From: Amycolatopsis vastitatis
GTDB taxonomy: Bacteria; Actinomycetota; Actinomycetes; Mycobacteriales; Pseudonocardiaceae
Length of the DNA: 64,000 nucleotides
Reading direction: 5' to 3'
NCBI RefSeq assembly: GCF_002234595.1
Contig: NZ_NMUL01000069.1
Location: forward strand, 19,970 to 83,969
Positions within the stretch are counted from its first letter, which is position 1. Each line of letters starts with the position of its first letter. Positions 1 through 7,494 of the stretch are shown here, piece by piece. The notes beneath the pieces are model-generated. The model saw nothing but the letters and a program-made list of their open reading frames with translations. It had not been told where the DNA came from and did no database searches. The translations under genes were made by a program, and so were the position numbers.

Positions 1-240
1 GACACGACGTTGTCGTACCCGAACTTCGGTGAAGAGATCAAGCAGTGGACCAACCTGAACGGGTTGAGCCAGACACCGGCGTTCACCGACCACCCGCAGT
101 CGTCGTGGACGCGGACCCGGTACGGCAACACCAGCACCCAGGCCACGGTGGAGGGCGTCAGCATCGCCGGCGTGGGGCACCAGCTGCCGATGACCGGCCA
201 GCTGGCGTACGCGATTTCGTTCCTCGGCCTCGACCACTGA
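1..240 (+). CDS. C-terminal end of a secreted PHB-depolymerase-type esterase (partial)
   Basis: The frame is open from base 1 and ends in TGA at 238-240, giving the last 79 residues. The fragment resembles the end of short-chain polyhydroxyalkanoate depolymerase / feruloyl-acetylxylan esterase proteins (LpqC-type alpha/beta hydrolases): a TRTRYGN stretch followed by GVGHQLP, where the histidine would be the catalytic one, and a final helix ending FLGLDH. No carbohydrate-binding domain follows. The nucleophile serine and the signal peptide would lie upstream of the window, so the family call rests on the C-terminal block alone. Confidence 0.55.
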   Translation, partial: DTTLSYPNFGEEIKQWTNLNGLSQTPAFTDHPQSSWTRTRYGNTSTQATVEGVSIAGVGHQLPMTGQLAYAISFLGLDH

Positions 241-247
241 GAAAACG

Positions 248-283
248 GCGGAAGCGGCGCACTCCCCAGTGCGCCGCTTCCGC
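248..283. terminator. Bidirectional hairpin between convergent genes
   Basis: A perfect 15-bp inverted repeat (248-262 with 269-283, arms GCGGAAGCGGCGCAC and its complement) with a 6-nt loop sits exactly between the stop of the plus-strand esterase and the stop of the minus-strand hydrolase. There is no U-tract, which is usual in high-GC actinomycetes. Confidence 0.85.
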
Positions 284-287
284 TGTA

Positions 288-2414
288 TCAGTGGCAGAAC
301 GAGACTTCCGGATACCCCGGCCGGTCGAGCACCGGCCGTGACTCGCCGCGCAGGTGCTGGTCGAAGAACGCGTTGACGTACGTCCGCGTGATCTCCTGGG
401 TCCGCAGCGCGGTGGTCTTCGCGCCGTAGTCGACGCCCAGTTCGTCACCGACCAGGCCCACGTCGGTGAACGACGCGTGCTGGGCGCCCTTCACGTCGGC
501 CCAGCGCCGCCAGCCGGTCAGCTGCGCCCAGTCCCGTTCCCACGTCGGGTCGCCCGGCACGCAGGCGGTTTCCCCGAGCTGGTGACCGAGGAACATGAAC
601 GGCCGCGACAGCCCGGGCGGGGTCAGCGCGACGTGGGTCGTGCCGTCGATGTCCATCCCGGCTTTGATCCGGCTGTCGGCGACCATCGCCGGGATGGTGC
701 TCGCGCCACCGATGGAGTGCCCGGCCATGCCGATCCGGGAACTGTCGATCAGCGGAGCCCACTTCGAGTGCGTCAGCGAGTTCAGCACGAACGACACGTC
801 GGCGGCCCGGCCGAGTTCCAGCTTCTCCCAAAAAGCGTCGTCGTGCGGGACTTCGCAGGAGGCGCACCCGGCGAACCGCCCGTCCGGGAAGCTCTGCCCG
901 GCGTTCTCGTAGGTGTGGCCGACCACCGCGACGACGTACCCGTGGCCGGCCAGGTCCTCGGCCAGGGCGGTCAGCGTGGCACGGGGTTTCGTGTAACCGG
1001 GCGAAAGCACGATCAGCGGCAGCCCGTGCCCGGCCGGCCGCGCATCGGCGACGGAATTGGTCACCATCCCGGTGAGCAGGTCCGGCGCCACGTTCAGGCC
1101 GCTGTCCTTCAGCAACGCCGCAGACTCCGCGGGGGTCAGGTACTGCGTCTTCGGCCCCTTCGCCGAAGCAGCCGGGTAGAAGAGGGAGACCATCAGCTCC
1201 CGGTAGGGGACCGACGGCACCCACGGGTCGGGACGCGAAGTGTCCTTCAGGTACACCGCCGCGCTGCCCACCGGCCGGTCACCGGTCGGGGCGGGCAGGT
1301 ACGGCGTCGACGTCCGGGCGAAGGCGACCTCCGGGTACCGCGTGGACGGCTGGTCCAGCAGCGGTTGCGGCTTGCCGCGCAAGTGCTGGTCGAAGAACGC
1401 CCGGACGTACGCCGCGGTGATCGCCTGGCCACGCGCGGCCGGGGTGGTCGCCCCGAAGTCGAGGCCCAGCTGCTCACCGACCAGGCCGATGTCGGTGAAC
1501 GACGGGTGCTGCATCCCGGCCACGGTGAGCCAGCGCTTCCAGCCCTTCAGCTGCTTCCAGTCGGCGTCCCAGGTGGCGGACTCGACCCCGGTGCCAGGGG
1601 CGTACAGGCTCTGCCTGCCGAAGAACAGGAACGGCCGGTCGAGGCCCGGGGCGAGCAGGGGATCGCTCTGCGTGCCGTCCATGTCGATCCCGGCCTTGAT
1701 CCGGGGGTCGGTCACCATCGCGTTCACCGTGCTCGTGCCGCCGACGGAGTGCCCGGCCATGCCGATCCGGGAACTGTCGATCAGCGAAGCCCACTTCGAG
1801 TGCGCCAGCGAGTCCAGGACGAACGACACGTCCTTCGCCCGGCCGCGCTGCAGCTTCTGCCAGAACTCGATGTCGTGGTCGCCGCAGGCCGCGCAGCCGG
1901 TGACCCGGCCGTCCGGGAAGGTGGTGGCCACGTTCTCGTAGGTGTGGTCGACCAGGACGACCAGGTAGCCGTGGCTCGCCAGGTCTTCCGACAGCGAGGT
2001 CAGCTCGGCCCGCGGCCGCTTGAAGCCGGGGGACAGGACGACGGCGGGCAGGCCGCGCCCGGCGGGCGGCGCGTCGACGACGGCGTCGGTGCGGACCGTG
2101 GTCATCACCGACGGCGGGATACCGGTGATGCCCGCTTCGTCGAAGACGGCCTTCGCCTCGGCTTCTGACATGAACTGCTTCTTCGGCCCTGCCGAGGGAA
2201 CCGCCGGGTAGAAGAGGGAAACCATCAGCTCCCGGTAGGGCACCGACGGCACCCACGGGTCGGGGCGCGAAGTGTCCTTGAGGTACAGGGCGGTCGTGCC
2301 GACGGGCCGGTCGCCGGTCGGTTTCGCCAGCGTGAGCGCCGGGTCCGCCGACGCGGGCGGCGACGCCAAGGCCAGGGTGAGTGCGGTGATGACCATGAGG
2401 CTCTTGATTCTCAT
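288..2414 (-). CDS. Secreted alpha/beta hydrolase with two tandem catalytic domains
   Basis: This 708-residue exported protein starts at ATG 2414, where a signal peptide (MRIKSLMVITALTLALASPPASA) begins; the open frame extends further upstream, but that part is antisense to the neighbouring gene. It holds two copies of a roughly 340-residue lipase / PAF-acetylhydrolase-like alpha/beta hydrolase. Copy 1 has GHSVGG (Ser223), an Asp near 245 and His303 in MQHPSFTD; copy 2 has GHSIGG (Ser567), an Asp near 588 and His646 in AQHASFTD. Both keep the block DTSRPDPWVPSVPYRELMVS and a CxxC pair (CAAC, CASC). Copy 2 begins TSTPYLPAPTG, like the mature N-terminus of the adjacent single-domain paralogue, which suggests tandem duplication followed by loss of a stop and signal peptide. 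Its start overlaps the upstream gene's stop (ATGA). Substrate unknown. Confidence 0.85.
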   Translation of the reverse strand: MRIKSLMVITALTLALASPPASADPALTLAKPTGDRPVGTTALYLKDTSRPDPWVPSVPYRELMVSLFYPAVPSAGPKKQFMSEAEAKAVFDEAGITGIPPSVMTTVRTDAVVDAPPAGRGLPAVVLSPGFKRPRAELTSLSEDLASHGYLVVLVDHTYENVATTFPDGRVTGCAACGDHDIEFWQKLQRGRAKDVSFVLDSLAHSKWASLIDSSRIGMAGHSVGGTSTVNAMVTDPRIKAGIDMDGTQSDPLLAPGLDRPFLFFGRQSLYAPGTGVESATWDADWKQLKGWKRWLTVAGMQHPSFTDIGLVGEQLGLDFGATTPAARGQAITAAYVRAFFDQHLRGKPQPLLDQPSTRYPEVAFARTSTPYLPAPTGDRPVGSAAVYLKDTSRPDPWVPSVPYRELMVSLFYPAASAKGPKTQYLTPAESAALLKDSGLNVAPDLLTGMVTNSVADARPAGHGLPLIVLSPGYTKPRATLTALAEDLAGHGYVVAVVGHTYENAGQSFPDGRFAGCASCEVPHDDAFWEKLELGRAADVSFVLNSLTHSKWAPLIDSSRIGMAGHSIGGASTIPAMVADSRIKAGMDIDGTTHVALTPPGLSRPFMFLGHQLGETACVPGDPTWERDWAQLTGWRRWADVKGAQHASFTDVGLVGDELGVDYGAKTTALRTQEITRTYVNAFFDQHLRGESRPVLDRPGYPEVSFCH

Positions 2415-3517
2415 CCGATGAAGGTCACTTCCGGGTAAGCGGGCGAGGGTGTGCTCAGCAGTGGCTGCGGACGGCAGCGCAGGTTCAGGTCGAAGAAAGC
2501 GCCTACGTACGTCCGCGTGACGGCCAGCGCGCGGTAGGGGTCGATCGAGTCGCCGAGGTCGACGCCCAGCTGCGCGGCGAGCACGCCGAGGTCGGTGAAC
2601 GACTGGTGCACCGTGCCCGAGACCATGAGCCAGCGCTTCCACCCGGTCAGGTGCGTCCAGTCGGTTTCCCAGTCGTCGTACGGACCAGGCTCGCCCGGGG
2701 TGTAGTTGTCCTTGCTGCCGAAGAACATGAAGGGCCGCGAGAGCCTCGAAGCCGGGATCGGGACGTGGACGCTGCCGTCCAGATCGGCGCCGGCGCGGAT
2801 GCGCGGGTCGGCCAGCATCGCCTGGGTGGTGATCGCGCCGCCCGCGGAGTGGCCGGTCATGCCGATCCGCTGCGGGTCGATCAGCGCGCCCCACTTCGAA
2901 GACAAGAGGGAATCGAGCACGAACGACGTGTCCTTCGACCGGACCTGCGCGAACTTCTCCCAGAACCCGGGCTGGTCGTCGACTTCGCAGGCGGCGCAGC
3001 CCGTGACGTGCCCGTCGGGGAAGGTCGTGGCCCGGTTCTCGTAGGTGTGGTCGATCGCCGCGACGGCGTACCCGCGGCTGGCGAGGTCCTCGGCCAGCGC
3101 GGTGAGCGTCGCGCGAGGCTGGGTCCAGCCCGGGGACAGCACGACCAGCGGCAGGCTGTGCCACCGCCCGGCCGGGTGCGCGTCGACGACGGCGTTCGTC
3201 CGGACCGTGCTGAAGACGTCCAGCGGGAGGCCCGGGATGTTCTGCCGCTCGAGGTTGCGTTCCGACTCGAGCGGGGTCATGTACTGCTTCTTCGGCCCGT
3301 TCGCCGAGGTCGCCGGGTAGAAGACGGAGACCATCAGCTCCCGGTAGGGCACCGACGGCACCCACGGGTCGGCGCGCGAAGTGTCCTTGAAGGACAGTGT
3401 GGTGACACCGACCGGCTGGTGACCGGTCGGGGCGGGCAGGTAGGGCGTCGTGGCCGCCGAAGCGGGCGACGCGGTCAACGTGAGTGTGAGTGCGGTGACT
3501 ACCGCGAGAGTGCGCAT
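2411..3517 (-). CDS. Secreted alpha/beta hydrolase (lipase/PAF-AH-like), single domain
   Basis: A 368-residue exported hydrolase. ATG 3517 follows a GGGGGA ribosome site and begins a signal peptide MRTLAVVTALTLTLTASPASA. It carries the nucleophile elbow GHSAGG, a CAAC pair after FPDGHVTG, and a late histidine in TVHQSFTD, so the Ser-Asp-His triad looks complete. It is a close paralogue of both domains of the downstream two-domain protein and overlaps it by ATGA, implying translational coupling. It lies 20 bp after the ABC-2 permease, so the pair of hydrolases probably belongs to the GntR-ABC operon. Function beyond ester hydrolysis is not readable. Confidence 0.85.
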   Translation of the reverse strand: MRTLAVVTALTLTLTASPASAATTPYLPAPTGHQPVGVTTLSFKDTSRADPWVPSVPYRELMVSVFYPATSANGPKKQYMTPLESERNLERQNIPGLPLDVFSTVRTNAVVDAHPAGRWHSLPLVVLSPGWTQPRATLTALAEDLASRGYAVAAIDHTYENRATTFPDGHVTGCAACEVDDQPGFWEKFAQVRSKDTSFVLDSLLSSKWGALIDPQRIGMTGHSAGGAITTQAMLADPRIRAGADLDGSVHVPIPASRLSRPFMFFGSKDNYTPGEPGPYDDWETDWTHLTGWKRWLMVSGTVHQSFTDLGVLAAQLGVDLGDSIDPYRALAVTRTYVGAFFDLNLRCRPQPLLSTPSPAYPEVTFIG

Positions 3518-3537
3518 GATTCCCCCAGTCGGAATCG

Positions 3538-4521
3538 TCAGGACAGGTGGCGGAGACGGCGGAAGCAGAACCAGGTGAGCAGGGCGGTCATCGCGAGGTA
3601 GAGCGCCAGTTCGAGCCACTGCAGCGGCCAGAACCGGGAACCGGGCTGGAAGGTCAGGCGCTGCTGGTAGCCGTGCGCGCCCAGCTGGGCCATGCACTGT
3701 TCCATGGAGCCGTGTTCCGGCGGCCCCTGGCCCGGCCGCGGGGCGCACGTCTGGATGAAGTCCGGGAGCGGAGCGGCCACGTTCCCGGCCGGGTCCACGG
3801 TTTCGTTCGCCAGCACCCACGCACCGGCCGGCTGCCGCATCCCGATCTCCGTGATTCCCTGGTTGTCGTTGCCGGTGATGTTCGTGATGTCCTTGCCGAC
3901 GATCGCGACCGTTTCCGTTTGCGGCGGCAGCAGGTACGGGCGCACGAACGCCGGGACGAGGATCAGTACGGCGGCGAGCGTGGCGAGGGTGACGGCCATG
4001 GCGGCCACTGTCCGCTTCAGCAGCATCCCGACCGCGACGCCGAGAGCGAGGGCGAAGGCCGCGTAGCCGATCGGGACGATGCCGCGGGCGCCGAACACCA
4101 CCGGCATGATGCGCGAGAGCATCCCGCGGTCGGTCTGCGTCGCCGCGAGCGCGTCGATCGGGCTCGCCCACCACGACACCGCCCAGCCGAGCAGCCCGGC
4201 CGCGACCATCGCGGCCAGCAGGCCGACCCCGAGCTTGGTGGTGAGCCACTGCTTGCGCGTGACGGTCTGGTTCCACACCAGGCTGTGCGTGCCGCTTTCC
4301 AGCTCACGGGTGATCATCGGCACGCCCCAGAAGACGCCGATCACCGCGGGCAGCAGGTACAGCACCAGGATCGTGCCGTAGAAGAGGGTGTCCTGGTCGG
4401 AGAAGTTCGTGCGCCCGACCAGGCTCGGCCCCGTGATCGCCAGCACGACGGCGACCGCGAGCAGCCCGGCGAACACGGACAACGCGGGAATGCGGAACTG
4501 GCGCCAGGTGAGCCAGGTCAT
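3538..4521 (-). CDS. ABC-2 type transporter permease
   Basis: A 327-residue integral membrane protein starting at ATG 4521, whose start overlaps the ATPase stop (ATGA). Hydrophobic segments are visible near residues 15-35 (FAGLLAVAVVLAIT), 55-75, 105-125, 150-170 and 180-200, and a last one at ALYLAMTALLTWF before a basic tail. Between the last two lies a large extracytoplasmic loop with several cysteines (QTCAPRPG, EQCMAQ), the usual topology of ABC-2 permeases partnered with YtrA-type regulators. It would form an exporter with the ATPase encoded immediately upstream; the substrate is unknown. Confidence 0.85.
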   Translation of the reverse strand: MTWLTWRQFRIPALSVFAGLLAVAVVLAITGPSLVGRTNFSDQDTLFYGTILVLYLLPAVIGVFWGVPMITRELESGTHSLVWNQTVTRKQWLTTKLGVGLLAAMVAAGLLGWAVSWWASPIDALAATQTDRGMLSRIMPVVFGARGIVPIGYAAFALALGVAVGMLLKRTVAAMAVTLATLAAVLILVPAFVRPYLLPPQTETVAIVGKDITNITGNDNQGITEIGMRQPAGAWVLANETVDPAGNVAAPLPDFIQTCAPRPGQGPPEHGSMEQCMAQLGAHGYQQRLTFQPGSRFWPLQWLELALYLAMTALLTWFCFRRLRHLS

Positions 4522-5399
4522 CGGAGGACCTCCAGAGCGGGGCGAGCGGCGGCAGGGTTGCTCATGTACTCGAGGACGAGGTCTTCCAGGCCGATCTGCC
4601 CGACCGTCCACGCGGGATCGAGGATCGGCGCCTCGGTGCGGACGAGGACGGTGGTCTGGCGGTCGGTGTGCTTCGCCGAGACGACGTGCTGGTCCGACGG
4701 CAGCGTCTCGACGTCGCGGCGCGGCCCGGAGAGCCGGTGGTGCGTGGCGAGCAGCGTCTCCACCTCCCCGATCACCCGGACCTGGGAGGCCACCAGCACG
4801 ACGAGGTGGTCACAGACCCGCTCGAGGTCGTTGACCAGGTGCGAGGACATCACGACGGACAGCCCGTGCTCGGCGACAGCTTCCATCAGGTCCTGCAGGA
4901 ACTCGCGGCGGGCCAACGGGTCGAGCGCCGCGACCGGCTCGTCGAGCAGCAGCAGTTCGGGGCGTTTGGCGATGCCGATCGTGAGCGCCAGCTGGGCGCG
5001 CTGGCCGCCGGAGAGCTTGCCGGCGTGCTGCTTCGGGTCCAGCCCGAGCCGTTCGATGCGCTTTTCGGCGAGCGAAGCGTCCCAGCCCGGGTTGAGGTGG
5101 GCGCCGAGCCGCAGGTGCTCTTCGATGGACAGTCCACTGTAGACCGGTGTGTTCTGGGCGACGTAGCCGACCTTGGCCAGCTGCTCCGGGCCGCTGCCCG
5201 GCACCCCGCCGCACACCTCGATCGTGCCGGTCGTCGGCTCCAGCATGCCGGCCGCGATGTTGAGCAGCGTCGACTTGCCCGCGCCGTTGGGGCCGACGAG
5301 CCCGGTGACGTGGCCCGCTTCGATCTCCAGCGTGCAGCCGGTCAGCGCTTGCTTGCGCCCGTACTTCTTGCCCAGTCCCTGGGCTTTCAGGACAGTCAC
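4518..5399 (-). CDS. ABC transporter ATP-binding protein
   Basis: A 293-residue cytoplasmic ATPase. Walker A is GPNGAGKST (about 36-44), the ABC signature is LSGGQ (129-133), Walker B is LLLLDEP (149-155), and the H-loop is in VVMSSH. The C-terminal third is a family-specific extension. The start is GTG 5399, overlapping the regulator's TGA (GTGA). It energises the ABC-2 permease encoded next. Order and spacing (GntR regulator, ATPase, permease, all overlapping) match YtrA-controlled ABC-2 cassettes, often linked to cell-envelope stress or antimicrobial export in Gram-positive bacteria; that role is an inference here. Confidence 0.92.
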   Translation of the reverse strand: MTVLKAQGLGKKYGRKQALTGCTLEIEAGHVTGLVGPNGAGKSTLLNIAAGMLEPTTGTIEVCGGVPGSGPEQLAKVGYVAQNTPVYSGLSIEEHLRLGAHLNPGWDASLAEKRIERLGLDPKQHAGKLSGGQRAQLALTIGIAKRPELLLLDEPVAALDPLARREFLQDLMEAVAEHGLSVVMSSHLVNDLERVCDHLVVLVASQVRVIGEVETLLATHHRLSGPRRDVETLPSDQHVVSAKHTDRQTTVLVRTEAPILDPAWTVGQIGLEDLVLEYMSNPAAARPALEVLR

Positions 5400-5791
5400 G
5401 CTATGTCCTCTCTGGCGGAGTCGCGAAACGTGGACATCAACAAGGCTTCGATGCTCTCCTCGTCGAGACCCGCCTTGCGGGCCTGGGAAAGCCAGCGGCG
5501 CAGGTCGCGCCGCAGCGGTCCGAGCACGGCGAACGACGCTCCGCCGTTCAACGTCGCCGTCACGAACGTGCCGACGCCGGGCCGGGCCGAGACCAGGCCG
5601 TCGTGCTCCAGTTCGCGGTAGGCCTTCAGCACGGTGTTCGGGTTGATCGCGAGGCTCGCGACCACGTCCTTGACCTTCGGGAGCTGGTCTCCCTCGGACA
5701 GCAGGCCGAGGCGCAGCGCGTGCCGCACCTGCTGGACCAGCTGCTGGTACGGCGACAGGCCGGACCTCGTGTCCAGGTGGAACTCGATCAT
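5396..5791 (-). CDS. GntR family (YtrA subfamily) transcriptional regulator
   Basis: A 131-residue DNA-binding protein: a winged helix in the first ~75 residues (SPYQQLVQQVRHALRLGLL, then INPNTVLKAYRELEHDGLV) and a short C-terminal tail with no ligand domain, the hallmark of YtrA-type GntR repressors. I prefer ATG 5791 because GGAG lies 6 nt upstream; ATG 5803 would add MELP but has no ribosome site. It heads the operon and overlaps the ATPase start. It probably represses itself and the transporter through the dyad at 5808-5819. Confidence 0.88.
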   Translation of the reverse strand: MIEFHLDTRSGLSPYQQLVQQVRHALRLGLLSEGDQLPKVKDVVASLAINPNTVLKAYRELEHDGLVSARPGVGTFVTATLNGGASFAVLGPLRRDLRRWLSQARKAGLDEESIEALLMSTFRDSAREDIA

Positions 5792-5807
5792 CGGCAACTC
5801 CATTTAT

Positions 5808-5826
5808 CTAGTTACCTAGCACTATA
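5808..5826 (-). promoter_or_regulatory. Promoter -10 and imperfect operator of the GntR-ABC operon
   Basis: Read on the minus strand, a TATAGT -10 (5821-5826) is followed by CTAGGTAACTAG (5808-5819), an imperfect palindrome over the expected transcription start. Its position fits autorepression by the YtrA-like GntR protein. No convincing -35 is visible. Confidence 0.5.
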
Positions 5827-5940
5827 GCTAAGCAGCACTGTTCAGGCCAGTGATCTTTTTCGGCCGCCGGAGCCAACCTCGCCGCGGCTGCGGCGTCTGT
5901 GGAGGCGAAGTGATCGTTTTCCTCTCCGAAGGGACTTTTC

Positions 5941-7494
5941 GTGCCTCGTTTTTCTGGGGGAGGCATCGTGCGCGGCGTGGTCGTCGCGCTCGGTGTCTCG
6001 ATGGCCGTCGCGGCGGGACCGGCGGTCGCGTCCGCGGCACCCGATTCCATCGACAAGGTGCCGACGCCGCAGCTGAGCTGGACCGACTGTCAGGACGGCT
6101 TCCAGTGCGCCAAGGCTTCGGTGCCGCTGGACTACGACCGGCCGTCCGGCGCGAAGATCGACCTCGCGCTGATCAAGCTGCCCGCCACCGATCCTGCGCA
6201 CCGGATCGGCTCGCTGTTCGTCAACTTCGGCGGCCCCGGCGCGTCCGGCCTGCAGCGGCTGCGGGAACGCGGCAAGTGGCCGTGGCTGTTCTCCGACGAG
6301 CTGCGCGCGCGGTTCGACCTGGTCTCGTGGGACCCGCGCGGGATCGCCAACAGCGCCGCGGTCCGCTGCTTCGACACCGTGGACGAGCAGCAGGCGTTCT
6401 TCGGCTCGTTCCCGGAGATGCCGGGCGACCCGAGCGGCAACGCGGCCTTCTACGCCAAGTCGAAGGAGCTCGCCGACCGCTGCTCGGCGAAGGCGGGCCC
6501 CATCTTGGAGCACGTCTCGACGGCCAACACGGCCCGTGACCTGGAGATGCTGCGCCGCGCGGTCGGCGACTCGAAGCTGAACTACCACGGCATTTCCTAC
6601 GGAACCCAGCTCGGGGCGACGTACGCGAACCTGTTCCCGAACCGGATCCGGGCGATGGTGTTCGACGGCACCATGGACTTCGCCGGCAACTCGACCGGCC
6701 AGAACGGCAACGGCAAGAGCGTCCCGCTGGACACCCGGCAGGACGTCGCGACCGGCATCGCGCAGACCTTCGAGCAGTTCCTGCGGCTGTGCACGGAAGC
6801 GGGCCCGAAGTGCGCGTTCTCTTCCGGTGACCCGAAGGCGAAGTGGGCGGCGCTCACGGCGCGCGCCAAGCAGGCCCCGATCGTCAGCGACGGCGAGACG
6901 TGGACGTACTCGGGCATCATCAACGCGGCGGCCGACCTGTCCGACTCGCGGGGCTGGCCGGACATCGCCGCGCTGCTGCAGCGCCTCTACGACGCTCCTC
7001 CCGCCGCGGGCCTGCGTACCGCGGCTGCCGTCGCCGGTGAGCAGTACACCTCGAACCGCACCGAGGCGTTCAACGCCATCCAGTGCAGCGACAGCGACGT
7101 GCCCACCGACCCGGCGATCTACAGCCGCTACGCCGAGTCGGAAGACCAGCGCGTCCCGTACTTCGGGCGGATCGCGGTGCTGGACATGATGAGCTGCGCG
7201 TACTGGAAGGCGAAGGACACCGACCGCTACACGGGCCCGTGGAACCGCCCGACGTCGGCGGAGATCCTCGTGCTGAACAACCGCTACGACCCGTCCACCC
7301 CGCTGCACGGCGCCCGTGACGGCGCCGCGGAGCTGGCCCGGGCGCGGGTGTTCGTCACCGAGGGCTACGGGCACTCCTCGATGTACGTGCCGAGCACGTG
7401 CACCGAGAAGGTCAAGCGGGACTACCTGATCTCGGGTACTTTCCCGGCCGCGGGCCAGACCTGCGGGATCGACGCCAGCCCGTTCGCGGGCTGA
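5941..7494 (+). CDS. Secreted tripeptidyl aminopeptidase (S33, SlpD/Tap-like alpha/beta hydrolase)
   Basis: A 517-residue exported serine peptidase. The hydrophobic leader ends AVASAAP near residue 33. The S33 features are the oxyanion region FVNFGGPGASG (95-103), SWDPRG (129-134), nucleophile GISYGTQLG (Ser219), Asp450 in NNRYDPSTP and His478 in EGYGHSSMY; six or more cysteines suggest disulphides. GTG 5941 has GAAGGGA 6 nt upstream. An alternative GTG 5968 has a stronger GGGGGAGG but only 4 nt of spacing and would still leave a full signal peptide. Streptomyces relatives cleave tripeptides from secreted proproteins. The gene converges on, and overlaps antisense, the NADH dehydrogenase gene. 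Confidence 0.9.
   Translation: MPRFSGGGIVRGVVVALGVSMAVAAGPAVASAAPDSIDKVPTPQLSWTDCQDGFQCAKASVPLDYDRPSGAKIDLALIKLPATDPAHRIGSLFVNFGGPGASGLQRLRERGKWPWLFSDELRARFDLVSWDPRGIANSAAVRCFDTVDEQQAFFGSFPEMPGDPSGNAAFYAKSKELADRCSAKAGPILEHVSTANTARDLEMLRRAVGDSKLNYHGISYGTQLGATYANLFPNRIRAMVFDGTMDFAGNSTGQNGNGKSVPLDTRQDVATGIAQTFEQFLRLCTEAGPKCAFSSGDPKAKWAALTARAKQAPIVSDGETWTYSGIINAAADLSDSRGWPDIAALLQRLYDAPPAAGLRTAAAVAGEQYTSNRTEAFNAIQCSDSDVPTDPAIYSRYAESEDQRVPYFGRIAVLDMMSCAYWKAKDTDRYTGPWNRPTSAEILVLNNRYDPSTPLHGARDGAAELARARVFVTEGYGHSSMYVPSTCTEKVKRDYLISGTFPAAGQTCGIDASPFAG

Noticed and set aside
2415..3365. Upstream continuation of the two-domain hydrolase frame to 3365
   Set aside because: It is the antisense-shifted shadow of the single-domain gene; a signal peptide starts at 2414 and the ATGA overlap fixes the start.
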